Below are positions 35,625-46,333 of a DNA stretch of 64,000 bases, one piece after another (the stretch's first letter is position 1; each line of letters begins with the position of its first letter). Both the position numbers and the translations under genes were made by a program. The stretch comes from Cryptomeria japonica (lineage: Eukaryota > Streptophyta > Pinopsida > Cupressales > Cupressaceae), in contig NC_081406.1 of the NCBI RefSeq assembly GCF_030272615.1, positions 473,133,900 through 473,197,899 on the forward strand, given 5' to 3'. The notes beneath the pieces were generated by a model, which was not told where the DNA came from, ran no database searches, and saw only the letters and a program-made list of their open reading frames with translations.

Positions 35625-36820
35625 TATTAGGATAATCGGTGAACAACTAAGAGGGGGATGAATCAATTGTTAGCAAATTATGTAAATTAAAGCAATTGAA
35701 ACCTTATACCGATATAACTGATTAAGCATTAAAGCATAAATGAAAACCAGAGAATCAATACCATTCAACCATAACACATAACACCATGATTTGTACGTGG
35801 AAAACCTCAATGAGAAAAAAAAACATGGTGGGAATCCCTACCCACAGTCATATGATACTTCTGCAGCAAGTATATGAATACAATAGGGGCCTGCACATGC
35901 AAGAAGGCCCACTGCCTAGAGTGCACTACTCATCACAATGGATTCGCACTGACTACAAAGATGTCAACCACCTCAATATGTTTGGACTACAATCCAGAGA
36001 GAAGAACTGTCGGTAATAGCATCAAACATGCCAGATTATAGTTTTGGTTAAGCTCAATACCAGAGGTCTAAAACCTCTTACATAAACCCAACTTGATCAC
36101 CTATGATTGACAAAATCCTTTGCACAAATTATTATTACATTATTCACTCATTGCCATGATACATGATCTACAATGAGATCTTACATACATTTATACCAAC
36201 CTAGGACCTAACCAATTAGGTCAGCCACACAAATGATAATACAATAGATCAATTACATAATCCTGAAATAAAAGCATAACACATGTCAGCCTAAGGCCAA
36301 ACAAATATCATCCAATCAATAAAACATCCTGAAAGTGCATTGGAGGATCCACCAACACGTTACATGCAAACCGGTCCATAACCTAGATAGCACCAGATCT
36401 AAATTAGATCCACTCATGCCAAAGAAATGACATGAATCAAATGAGGCACGAACACGATCACCATCAGCATCTTGAATTCCTTCTAGACGTTGCACCAACA
36501 CCACTTATGCATAACATCAAAAATCTTCAATAAAGCTCTGTCAATGAAACCCTTACCGAATCAATAAAGCAATCTTACTAGAACATAAGATAGCATCTGA
36601 TCATCAAGTCAATACCAATTGACTGAAACATACTTCAGAAGCATATGAACCATCCATACAAACATATCCCACCAACCAGATCATACTGGTGGCAATCAAC
36701 TGATTGTATTCCCAATCCAATCCACCTATCGGAAGTCATTAACCAACCAAAACAACAAGTGTTGACATCAATGACAAAACATCAATGCAACACATAATCA
36801 ATTCCATCATATGGCCAACA
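35625..36820 (-). repeat. 3' LTR of Copia element 2
   Basis: Begins TATTAGGATAATCGG (terminal TG changed to TA) and ends ATGGCCAACA, followed by the polypurine tract. Confidence 0.88.
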
Positions 36821-37012
36821 ATCTCCCCCTTTGGCATTAATGGCAACACTAGATGTGAAAAACATCCAAGTGCCAAGAAGATGCCAAATAAGTCTCCCCC
36901 AATGTAAAACCACCAACAATCTCCCATGAAATGATATAGCAATGAAGCTTTGAACCAAAACTAAAACAAAAGGACCAAATACAGCCAAACTCCCCCTAAG
37001 GAGTACAATCAA
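36821..37012 (-). other. Polypurine tract and 3' non-coding region of Copia element 2 (left part)
   Basis: Plus strand ATCTCCCCCTTTGGCATT at 36821, then a non-coding stretch that stops at the TAAAT duplication (37013-37017) of the element inserted here. It resumes at 50677. Confidence 0.82.
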
Positions 37013-37017
37013 TAAAT

Positions 37018-37960
37018 TGTTGGCAATTGACACTCATCGGATTCATATGTTGTCATTGATGGCAACATGGCAACAAGATTCATAAGGAAGCATACACCAA
37101 CATACATTAGCATTAGGAGGCATTCACCAACAGACACTAGCATTGGAGTATCCAGGGTTACACTGGCACCGAAACTGGCACCAGCATCCAACACTTCAGT
37201 GAAACCGACATCAGTCTTGGACCCGAAGGAAGTTTTATTTGTAAAATCATTTTGTAATTATTATATAAGGTTGACATTGTATATCTTTTGTAATGCATTA
37301 TAATCCGACATAAGGCATATTGTTTGTGAAGGGTATATAGGTCAGTTTGTTAAGGTCATTATGAAAAGTGATGTGACAGATTGTAATAAGGATATAAGAG
37401 ACTGTGTAATGTGAAGTATATGTATGTAGATCATTTTTATGTGAATGTTATATCATGCAATGATCTGTAGATAGTTTGGAAAGCATTCTTGGAGAAGAGG
37501 AGATACTGGTAGAAGTGTTTAGGATTTATGAACTAGTACAAAGAAGAACTATAATCGGAACTCTTTTTGGCATAGCAGATGCATTTTGTGAGTTCATTAT
37601 TACTGTTTTATTTCAGCAGAAGCTTGTAGTCAGTGAGACTCTTTTGTGATGAGCAGTGTACTCTAGGCAGTGTGCCTTCCTGCATGTGCAGGCCCCCATT
37701 TTGTGTAATATCTTTCATATGACCAGTGAACTGACATTGTGGGTCACAAATCCCACCGTGGTTTTTCCTCTTTGAGGTTTTCCACATATAAATTATGTGT
37801 GTTATGGTGTTCATTTATGTGGATGGTTTATTTTCTTCAAGCTATATGTTTCTTCATTTACCGGGTTATATGTGTATGTTATAAAAGGGTAAAATTATAT
37901 CTTATCGGCAAAACATTGATTCACCCCACCCCCCCCTCTCAGTGTTCTTGGATCCCAACA
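37018..37960 (+). repeat. 5' LTR of the two-ORF element
   Basis: TGTTGGCAATTGACACTCAT ... GGATCCCAACA. Near the end, AACATTGA and TCAGTGTT enclose a C-rich loop with one G-U type pair. Its U3 start has TTGTCATTGATGGCAAC. Confidence 0.88.
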
Positions 37961-37976
37961 ATTAGTATCAGAGCCT
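37961..37976 (+). promoter_or_regulatory. Primer-binding site of the two-ORF element
   Basis: ATTAGTATCAGAGCCT; the initiator-Met primer site with TGG changed to TAG at its third base. Confidence 0.8.
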
Positions 37977-38034
37977 GGTTCCTCAGAAGAAGTTTAACAA
38001 ATTGAGGAAGATCCTGAAACCAGAATCATTGAAC

Positions 38035-39165
38035 ATGGCTATGGAGAAGCAACTTGAGATGGCTCTTGAGGATTATGATGTTGAAAGGATGAAGAATTTA
38101 AAATTGCAAGATGAATTGAATGTTTCTAATGAATTCATTCTTGTCCTGCAAGAAAGGTTATTATCAGCTCAAGCTAAGAACTTTTGCAAAACCAGGATGA
38201 TGAAGAGAAAAATTCACTTAAGGAACAATGTCAGAAACTGAGTCAAGCAAACATGCTCCTGAAGAATGAAATGAAAGACCTGACTATGAGGTTATCAAAA
38301 GATATTGAGGACAGGAAGAAGAAGAAAGAAAATCTTGTTATATCTCTCAAAAAAAAATTTGATGAATGTGGCAGATTGACTCATGAGAATAATCTATTGA
38401 GAACTAATTTGGTACACTCCCGGAATAATGGACAAGAGCTTGAAAGACAAATAACTACTCTGAGAGATGATCTGACTACTACAACTAAGTATAAAGAAAA
38501 ATTCAGGATTAGTGTCGCACAGTTGGATGACTTATTGAAAACACAAAGGCAGAATGATGATTCTAGAGGACTTGGATTTGCACAACGTGAAAGCTCTGGT
38601 ACTGCAAATGAAGATCAGATAACCGGTATGCAAAACTCATCAACCAGAGGAAACCGGTAAGGAAATCTAATGCTTATAAATTCAATGGTAGATGCTTTGT
38701 TTGTAATAAATTTGGGCATATGGATAAACAATGTAGAAATAGAGAAAATCAAAACTACAATTTGTTCCCAGTCAATGCACAAATTGCAAGAAATATGGTC
38801 ATAAATTAGAAGATTGCAGAATGAATGTCAAATATCATGCATGTGGAAAGTTTGCTCATTTGGCTAATCAATGTAGGTCAAGGAATGACATTGGATATGT
38901 TAAATCAATTTAAAAGAACAATGTTACATGTTATGCATGCAACAAAATAGGTAATATTGCTAAGTACTGCAGAAGCAAGACTCGACCGATTAGCAATGAT
39001 AAAGCAAATGAGAAAGGAAAGAAGAAGGTAGATGAAATACAACAAGATCACACCAAGAGATGGGTTAGAAAGTCTGAAGAATCAAGTGGAGATGGATCTA
39101 CACCGGTAACTCCACTGGTAGAACAGAGCATTCCTGCACCGGCAGGAAATTCCACCGGTAACTGA
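38035..39165 (+). pseudogene. gag-like protein of the two-ORF element
   Basis: Starts at the ATG at 38035 (MAMEKQLEMALEDYDVER), about 60 bp after the primer site; the frame is also open upstream. A coiled coil of about 200 residues follows, with a frameshift near 38184 (then KNSLKEQCQKLSQANMLLKN). Four knuckles come next in other frames: CFVCNKFGHMDKQC (38693-38734), CTNCKKYGHKLEDC (from 38776), YHACGKFAHLANQC (first Cys is Tyr) and CYACNKIGNIAKYC (His is Asn). A Lys-rich tail ends at TGA 39163-39165. At least two frameshifts and several stops. Same order as the gag copies in the composite. Confidence 0.75.
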
Positions 39166-39415
39166 GGCATACACCTAGGGGTTGGCAAATTTATTAAAAA
39201 TATTGCAAATTCCTCAGAGGAGATCTCAAAGAGATCTGGAAGAGATCTGGAGAGTTGTCTTAATCATTGATGAAGGTTTACCTAGCATAAGGCAGTGAAG
39301 GATTAGGGTTTACTCGCTGATAAAAAGGGAAAGTAAATTCATTTTCACTCACCCAACATTCAAGCAATCCAGATCGAACCAAAGGTGAATCTCAGGAAAT
39401 CAAGAGTGAGCAAAC

Positions 39416-40557
39416 TATTAGGAACCGGGAAGGACAATTGAGAGGGGGGAGTGAATCAATTGTGAACTAGTTGTCAATAAGTTACAATCCAAAACAACCT
39501 TATTCCAACTTAAAACTTAGTGCCAGTAAAAGAAACTTAATGTCGGTAAAACAGATTAATAGTTATAGCAGTACCGGTATAACTTAATGCATGAAACAAA
39601 AAGAGAAACAACATCTACAACACATGACACAAATATTTTGACGTGGAAACCATGTAAGGGGAAAACCACGGTGGGAAACCTTACACACAATCAGATGATA
39701 CTACTGCAGATAGTAAGTGTATACAAATGGGGTCTGCACATGCAGAAAGGCCAACCGCCTAGAGCTCACTGCTCAATCACAAAATAGGAGTCACACTGAC
39801 TACAATTGGATGGTTAGATCCAATGACAATGAACTCCTTCAATGTAACATCTGCAATGTTGGATACAGTACCGGTTTAAGCTCTGAACATCAGTGCCAAA
39901 AACCTTCATAACCTTCCTTCAACCTTCAGATAATATATGTGTGATTCACACAAGGATCTGCTTATTTTCGCTCTTCAATATTCACACACACTCATCTATT
40001 ACATCTCTTAAATGAGATCTTACATTTATTTATACAAAACCTAAGACCAAATCATAAGGTCATCTCACTAAGGATATTAGATTTAAATCAATTACAAATA
40101 AGTCTTGATGTGATACAATATGCGGCTTAATACATTTACATATTATCCAATAAATAAACCATTTCCAAAACGTGCCATGTTGATCTGGAATATGATATCT
40201 TGTACCGGTCCATAACCTAGACCTATCTACCAATAAAGGCAAATATGTGAACCTGATTAGTCCAATAATAAAAACACCAAATCCAAACATCCAATACATG
40301 TCTTCAACATAACCAAATGATCTCCAGATGATAACAAGTCATCATCACTGTTAGTGAACCATATATCCTGCTGGTGAACATACGTCCGTGACTATGCATA
40401 AGTCACTAACCATGTCGGTGAGCACAATGTGCTAGTTCAACAACAAACCAATATAACCAGAGTGCCAAATCAACAAAGTAGACCTCCAGAAGGATAAGTG
40501 TTGACATCAATGACAAAATCAATGCAACACATGACGAAGTCATCCATAATACCAACA
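39416..40557 (-). repeat. 3' LTR of Copia element 1
   Basis: Begins TATTAGGAACC (TG changed to TA), ends AATACCAACA. Hairpin arms ACAATTGA (39434-39441) and TCAATTGT (39456-39463). Confidence 0.88.
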
Positions 40558-40886
40558 ATCTCCCCCTTTGGCATTGTTGGCAACACTAGATGGGAAAAAC
40601 ATCTAAGTGCCAAAAATAGAATGCCAAAAACCAACAATCTCCCAAAATAGATCAATACAAAATTTTATTCCAAAACGGAAACCATATAACCAAAACCAAA
40701 AATATATCTCTCCCCAAAGTACAATGTTTTTCCATAGATATCTCTCCCCCTTTGACATCAAATGCCAAAGCAGTTAAGAATATAACATAGAGCTAACTAC
40801 TCCCCCTGAGCAGTAGCTCTCCTTCATCAAAGCTGGAAAAAGATTTTTTTGTTAGTCCCTGTCGGTTTGATGCCATTCTTCATTAT
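40558..40886 (-). other. Polypurine tract and 3' non-coding region of Copia element 1
   Basis: Plus strand ATCTCCCCCTTTGGCATT at 40558. Two further purine tracts on the sense strand appear as TCTCTCCCCCTTTGACAT near 40741 and ACTACTCCCCCTGAGCAG near 40797; these could act as extra primers. Confidence 0.75.
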
Positions 40887-42545
40887 TCAAGTCTCTGTCA
40901 GTGGGGAAATTACCCCAAGTTGCTCTCTGAGATATTCAAATATTTCCTTAGGCAAAGACTTTGTAAAAATATCTACAATTTTCTCTTTAGTATTCACATA
41001 AACCAATCTCACTTCATTTGCTTCAACATTCTCTTTCAAAAAATTGTACTTAATAGAAATATGCTTTGTCTTAGAGTGAAATATGAGATTCTTTGATATA
41101 TCAATTGTTGTTGAATTATTGCAATAAATAATTACGCGCTCTTTGCATTTTATGTTTATATCCTTCAAATTTTGCTTAATCCATAATATCTGAGTACAAT
41201 TAGTTGTTGCTGCAACATATTTTGATTCTGCTATAGATAATGATGTACAACTCTGCTTCTTGTTGATCCATGAAATTAACCTTCTCCCAAGAAAGAATGC
41301 ACCACCAGTGGTACTCTTTCTATCATCTACATCTCCTGCCCAATTAGTGTTTGTATATGCACATAACTCAAAATTGTCATCCTTAGGATACCAAAAACCA
41401 AGATTTGTTGTGCCTTGTAGGTACCAAAAAATCCTTTTTACTATTGATTCATGATTTTCTTTAGGATTGCTTTGAAATCTAGATACAATACATACTGCAT
41501 TCATTATATCAAGTCTGGTTTGTGTCAAAAATAGTAATCCTCCAATCATAGATTTGTACCTTGTTGGATTAATAGGAGTTGACTCATCCTTAAATGTCAA
41601 TTTATCAGTTGTAGTCATAGGAGTACTTACCAGTTTGGAGTTATCCATACCAAATTTCTTCAAAAGTTCTTTCAAGTACTTTGTTTGACATATGAATATA
41701 CCCTTATCTGTTTGTGAAATCTGCAAACCTAGAAAAAAAATTATCTCTCCAATCATAGACATTTCAAACTCTTCCTGCATCTTGTTAGCAAAGTCTTTAC
41801 ATAATCCATCTTCACCTCCAAAAATGATATCATCCACAAATACTTCAATAACCAAAATATCATCATTGGTGACTTTGTAATACAAATTGTTGTCAGCATT
41901 ACCTTTTGTGTAACCAAGCTTTAAAAGATATTTATCCAGTCTAGCATACCAAGCTCTGGGAGCTTGCTTCAATCCATATAAAGCTTTCCTTAATCTGCAA
42001 ACCATATCCTTAACCTTTGTCAAAGAAAATCCATCAAGTTGTTCAATGTAAACTTCCTCCTTAAGATTTTCATTCAAAAATGCACATTTTACATCCATCT
42101 GATAAACTTTATAGTCCTTGTGAGCTGCAAATGCAAGAAATAGTCTAACTGCTTCAATTCGGGCTACTGGTGCAAAGGTTTCATTGTAGTCAATTCCTTC
42201 TTTCTGGGAATAACCTTTACAAACTAGTCTTGCTTTGTTCCTGATTACTTCACCATCTTCATTAAGTTTATTTCTATATACCCATTTAGTTCCAATTACA
42301 TTTTTGTCTTTAGGTCAAGGAACTAATGTCCAAGTATTGTTCTTTTCAATGTGTTCTAATTCATCTTCCATTGCTTTTATCCAATGTTTATCTTGGCATG
42401 CTTCAATAACATATGCTAGTTCAACTTGAGAAATTAAACATACCTCTTCATTTGCCAATCTTCCTCTTGTCATAACACCTTGATTTTTGTTTCCAATTAT
42501 CTGATTCTCTGAATGATTCAATCTTACATACTTGGGTTTACTCAC
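40887..42545 (-). pseudogene. Copia element 1 reverse transcriptase and RNase H
   Basis: The RT begins with NTWTLVP (42320-42340) and continues past a TGA at 42313-42315, where Arg (CGA) is usual ([14 protein letters not shown]), to a long intact stretch from 42098. That stretch has [35 protein letters not shown], the catalytic FVDDIIFG (41826-41850), [18 protein letters not shown] and the RNase H end with [28 protein letters not shown] and [14 protein letters not shown]. The last 403 codons are uninterrupted. It ends at 40887 with ISPLTET. This is the best preserved coding region in the window. It belongs to the Copia order; I did not assign a lineage. Confidence 0.9.
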
Positions 42546-43646
42546 ATGTTGTTGTTCTTCAGTAACAATTGAGTTTTCTGATGATGCTGGTGTGACTGGA
42601 TCTTCACTCTCTACTGGTGCAATCTATGTTAGTTCATTTATAATCATTTCAACTGTCGGTTCAGAATCTATAGACCTTGATTCTCCTCTAAAATGTTCAT
42701 CTATCTACACATTAGTACTTTCAATTATTTTCTGCAATCTTTTATTATAACATCTATATGCCTTGCTTCTAGATGAATAACAAGGAAATATTCCTTCATC
42801 ACTTCTAGGATCAAATTTGCCAATATACTCATCTCTCCTAATATAGCATTTTCTTCCAAATATTCTGAAGTATTTAAGAGTAGGAGTATGACCAAACCAT
42901 AGTTCATAAGGGGTCTTACCGGTTTCACTTTTGATGTGAACTCTGTTGAAAGTGTAAACGGTTGTATTCACTGCTTCTCTCGAGTACACATGAGGTAGAT
43001 TTGCTTCCATCATCATGGTTCTTGTTGCATCCAGAATAGTTTTGTTCCTCCTTTCCACAAGTCCATTTTGTTGAGATGTTCGGGGTGTTGATAGTTGTCT
43101 TTTGATTCCATTCACTTCACAGAATGCAGTAAATTCTCTAGATGTAAATTCTCCTCCTTGATCAGATCTAAAAAATTTGATTTTCTTGCCAGTTTTATTC
43201 TCTACCATTTCCTTGTATATCTTGAATTTCTCGAAAGCTTCTGAGTTCTCCCTAAGAAAAGTAACCCAACACATTCTAGAATAATCATCAATTATTATCA
43301 TAAAGTATTTATCACCCTGAAGACTTCTTGTTCTTGCTGGACCACATAAATTAATATGAATTAAATCAAGAATATTATTGGATTTCTCAAAAATGCTTTT
43401 AAATGTTGTTCTAACTTGCTTTACCATTCGACATTCCTTACATACCAGATTATGAGATTTCACAATCTTAGGTAAATCCCTTACTGCCTTAGTTGAACTG
43501 ATCTTTACAATGCAATCAAAATTCACATGATAGAGTCTTTTATGCCATAACCAACTTCCATCAATGTGTGCAATCAAACATGTCTTATCACTGGTATTCA
43601 AATGAAAGATATTACCTTTAGTCTGATTACCGGTTGCAATCTCCAA
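42546..43646 (-). pseudogene. Copia element 1 integrase
   Basis: The GAG-pre-integrase zinc part has LWHKRLYHVNFDCI and CKECRM (about 43580-43425). In the core, the first catalytic Asp is replaced by Asn (HINLCGP in place of the usual Asp, near 43350). The second region has MIIIDDYSR and FFRSDQGGEFTS, and the Glu is kept in QQNGLVERRNKTILD (about 43030-43075). A further region matches the Copia connection (KTPYELWFGHTPTLKYFRIF). It lies in a different frame from gag and protease; one shift occurs near 43650-43750. The Asp to Asn change fits decay after insertion. Confidence 0.85.
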
Positions 43647-43956
43647 TCCAGTTTTGTTTATGATTTTGCATTTTCCATTCTTGAATTATAATTGAAATCT
43701 TTTCCACTAACTGACCAACACTCAAAATATTATGCTTTAAACCTTCTACATAATAAACATTGTTAGTATTGTGCTTACCATCCAAAGATATAGTGCCTCT
43801 TCCTTTGATTAAACAAGCTTTGTCATCTCCAAATCTTACTAGACCTCCATTAATTTCCTGTAATGATAATAATTTTCTTTTATCACCAGTCATATGATGC
43901 GAGCGTCCACTATCAATGATCCATTCATCTTTTTCTTCAATTTTTGTTGTTAATGC
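43647..43956 (-). pseudogene. Copia element 1 protease
   Basis: Active-site Asp-Ser-Gly in WIIDSGRSHHMTG (about 43885-43925), then ISLDGKHNTNNVYYVEGL and NILSVGQL, the usual Copia protease order. It is in frame with gag, separated from it by a TAG at 43957, and shifts frame before integrase. Confidence 0.8.
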
Positions 43957-44973
43957 CTACTCTACCGGTTTGACAATAGGTGTCGGTTGATCTTCTTTTA
44001 TTGCAACAAATGCCCATCCACTATCTATTGGATCTTCATCTAAATCATCTATAACACCTTCATCTACATAGTAACATGACTTATCTTTGTTTTTCTTAAA
44101 TATGTATCTCTGATATTCAGGGTTAGGCTTATGTGTTCTTTTTTCTTCGTCCCTTAGTCTTGCATGTCTATCAGGACACCTAGACGCCATATGACCAATT
44201 TTATTGCAATTAAAAAATTTGAAAGGTGCTTTACCTTCATACTTACTTCCTACTGAACCTTTATGCATCTTCCTTGCAAAGAGTGCTTCAAGTTCTTCAA
44301 GTTCTTAATTTTCTCTCCTCATATCTTCAAGTTCTTTTGCATAAAGTGCTTTCCAATTAGTTTTTTCAAATGATGATGCTAATGATGTTGATGATGATGC
44401 TTTGAAATCTATATCAGTTTTGATTGTAGCAATAGGACCAAATTCCTCAAGCTCAAATGTTGAAAGTTTTCCAACCAAAGTATCTCTAGAAACTGATGTA
44501 TTAGGCATTGTTCTCAACTCATTAATAGTAGTCACTTTCATTTTGTAAGCTGGTGGTAAATCTCTTAAAACTTTAGAAACAATTTCATCTTCACTTAAAG
44601 ATCCTCCACAACATTGTATTCCTAAAACAATTTCATTAACTCTTTCCATAAATGCAGAAATTATTTCATCTTCTTCCATTTTTTAATTTTCATACCTGAC
44701 CCGGTAACATTCCAATTTTGCAATTTTGATAGTGGTATCTCCTTCATTCAACGTTTCCAATTTATCCCAAATAGCTTTAGCAGTGGATCTGTCTGATAAT
44801 CCCATGATTTGTTGATCTGATAATGTGCTCAGAAGTGCTTCTCTTGCTTTGCAATCATTCTCCAAGTCTTTAGCCAATGTCGGTGGATGAGGGATATTCG
44901 AGGTAGGACCAACATAGCCATTCTTTGTAACATCCCATATATCTCTTCCAATGCATTTTAGATGTGTTTCCAT
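43957..44973 (-). pseudogene. Copia element 1 gag
   Basis: Starts at the ATG at 44973 (METHLKCIGRDIWDVTKNGY). The central UBN2-type region has KAIWDKLETLNEGDTTIK and ETLVGKLSTFELEEF-like words, with stops near 44682 and 44304. One zinc knuckle near 44180-44220 reads FNCNKIGHMASRC; the first Cys has become Phe. Same frame throughout, so only substitutions have broken it. Confidence 0.82.
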
Positions 44974-45102
44974 TTTGATCTTTCATATACCATAATTAGT
45001 TCCATCAAGTTTAGGACTATCCTTCCTGAAAATATATGCTACCATAGAATCTCCTCAAGATGTTAGGCTTCTGGAAAAAGAGGACTAGGCTCCGATACCA
45101 AT
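44974..45102 (-). promoter_or_regulatory. Short leader and primer-binding site of Copia element 1
   Basis: Plus strand GGCTCCGATACCAAT at 45088-45102, next to the LTR start; one base differs from the standard initiator-Met site (CTCTGATACCA). Confidence 0.82.
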
Positions 45103-46245
45103 TGTTAGGAACCGAGAAGGACAACTAAGAGGGGGAGTGAATTAGTTGTGAACCAGTTGTCAATAAGTTACAATCCAAAACAACCTTATTCCAACTTAAA
45201 ACTTAGTGCCGGTAAAAGAAACTTAATGTCGGTAAAATAGATTAACAGTTATAGCAGTACCAGTATAACTTAATGCATGAAACAGAAAGAGAAACAACAT
45301 CCACAACATATGACATGGATATTTTGACGTGGAAACCTTGTAAGGGGAAAAACCATGGTGGGAAACCTTACTAACAATCAGATGATACTACTGCAGATAG
45401 TAAGTATATACAAATGGGGTCTGCACATGTAGAAAGGCCAACCACCTAGAGCTCACTGCTCAATCACAAAATAGGAGTCACATTGACTACAGTTGGATGG
45501 TTAGATCCAATGACAATGTATTGCTTCAATGTAGCATCTGCAATGCTGGATTCAATACTAGTTTAAGCTTTTAACATGAGTGCCAAACACCTTCATAACC
45601 TTCCTTCAACCTTCAAATAGTATTTGTGTGATTTGCACAAGGATCTGCTTGTTTTCGCTCTTCAATATTCGCACACACTCATATGTTACATCTCTCAAAT
45701 GAGATCTTACATTTATTTATACAAAACCTAAGACCAAATCATAAGGTCGGCTCACTAAGGATATTACATTTAAATCAATTACAAATAAGTCTTGATGTGA
45801 TACAATATGTCAACTCAATACATTTACACATTATCCAATCAATAAACCATTTCCAAAACGTGTCGTGCTGATCTAGAATATCATATCTTGTATTGATCCA
45901 TAACCTAGACCTATCTATCGGTAAAGGTACATATGTGAACCCAATTAGTCCAATAAGAAAAAAACCAAATCCAAACATCCAATCCATGTCTTTGACATAA
46001 CCAAATGATCTCCAGGTGATAACAAGTCATCATCACTGTCGGTGAACCATATATCCTGTTGGTGAACATATGTCAGTGACCGTGCATAAGCCACTAACCA
46101 TGTCGATGAACACAATGTGTTGGTTCAACAACAAACCAATATAACCAGAGTGCCAAATCAACAAAGTAGACCTCTAGAAAGATAAGTGTTGACATCAATG
46201 ACAAAATCAATGCAACACATGACGAAGTCATCCATAATACCAACA
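45103..46245 (-). repeat. 5' LTR of Copia element 1
   Basis: TGTTAGGAACCGAG ... AATACCAACA. Hairpin arms ACAACTAA (45121-45128) and TTAGTTGT (45142-45149) around GAGGGGGAGTGAA. Confidence 0.88.
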
Positions 46246-46333
46246 TAAAGGCATTCTGAAAAGATTTACAGCAATCATCTGAGAAGCAATCAAATCTTCA
46301 CACTGACGATCATTTTTTAGGTATTTCTTCGAA

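Larger units (their letters stand above)
39416..46245 (-). mobile_element. Copia element 1, inserted in the two-ORF element
   Basis: LTRs 39416-40557 and 45103-46245, polypurine tract 40558, primer site about 45089-45102, and gag, protease, integrase, RT and RNase H in Copia order on the minus strand. It splits the spacer between gag and ORF2 of the surrounding element. Flanks CAAAC (39411-39415) and TAAAG (46246-46250) match at three of five positions, so the duplication is decayed or imperfect. The LTRs differ at roughly 7% of the first 290 columns by eye, mostly transitions. Confidence 0.85.

Noticed and set aside
45121-45149. The two LTRs of Copia element 1 as proof of compensatory evolution after insertion (ACAACTAA/TTAGTTGT against ACAATTGA/TCAATTGT)
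   Set aside because: All four differences are explained by C to T decay at the CTG and CAG sites of an ancestral ACAACTGA/TCAGTTGT palindrome, so this pair alone is not evidence of selection.
39411-46250. Perfect target duplication for Copia element 1
   Set aside because: Flanks CAAAC and TAAAG match at only three of five positions; reported as imperfect.
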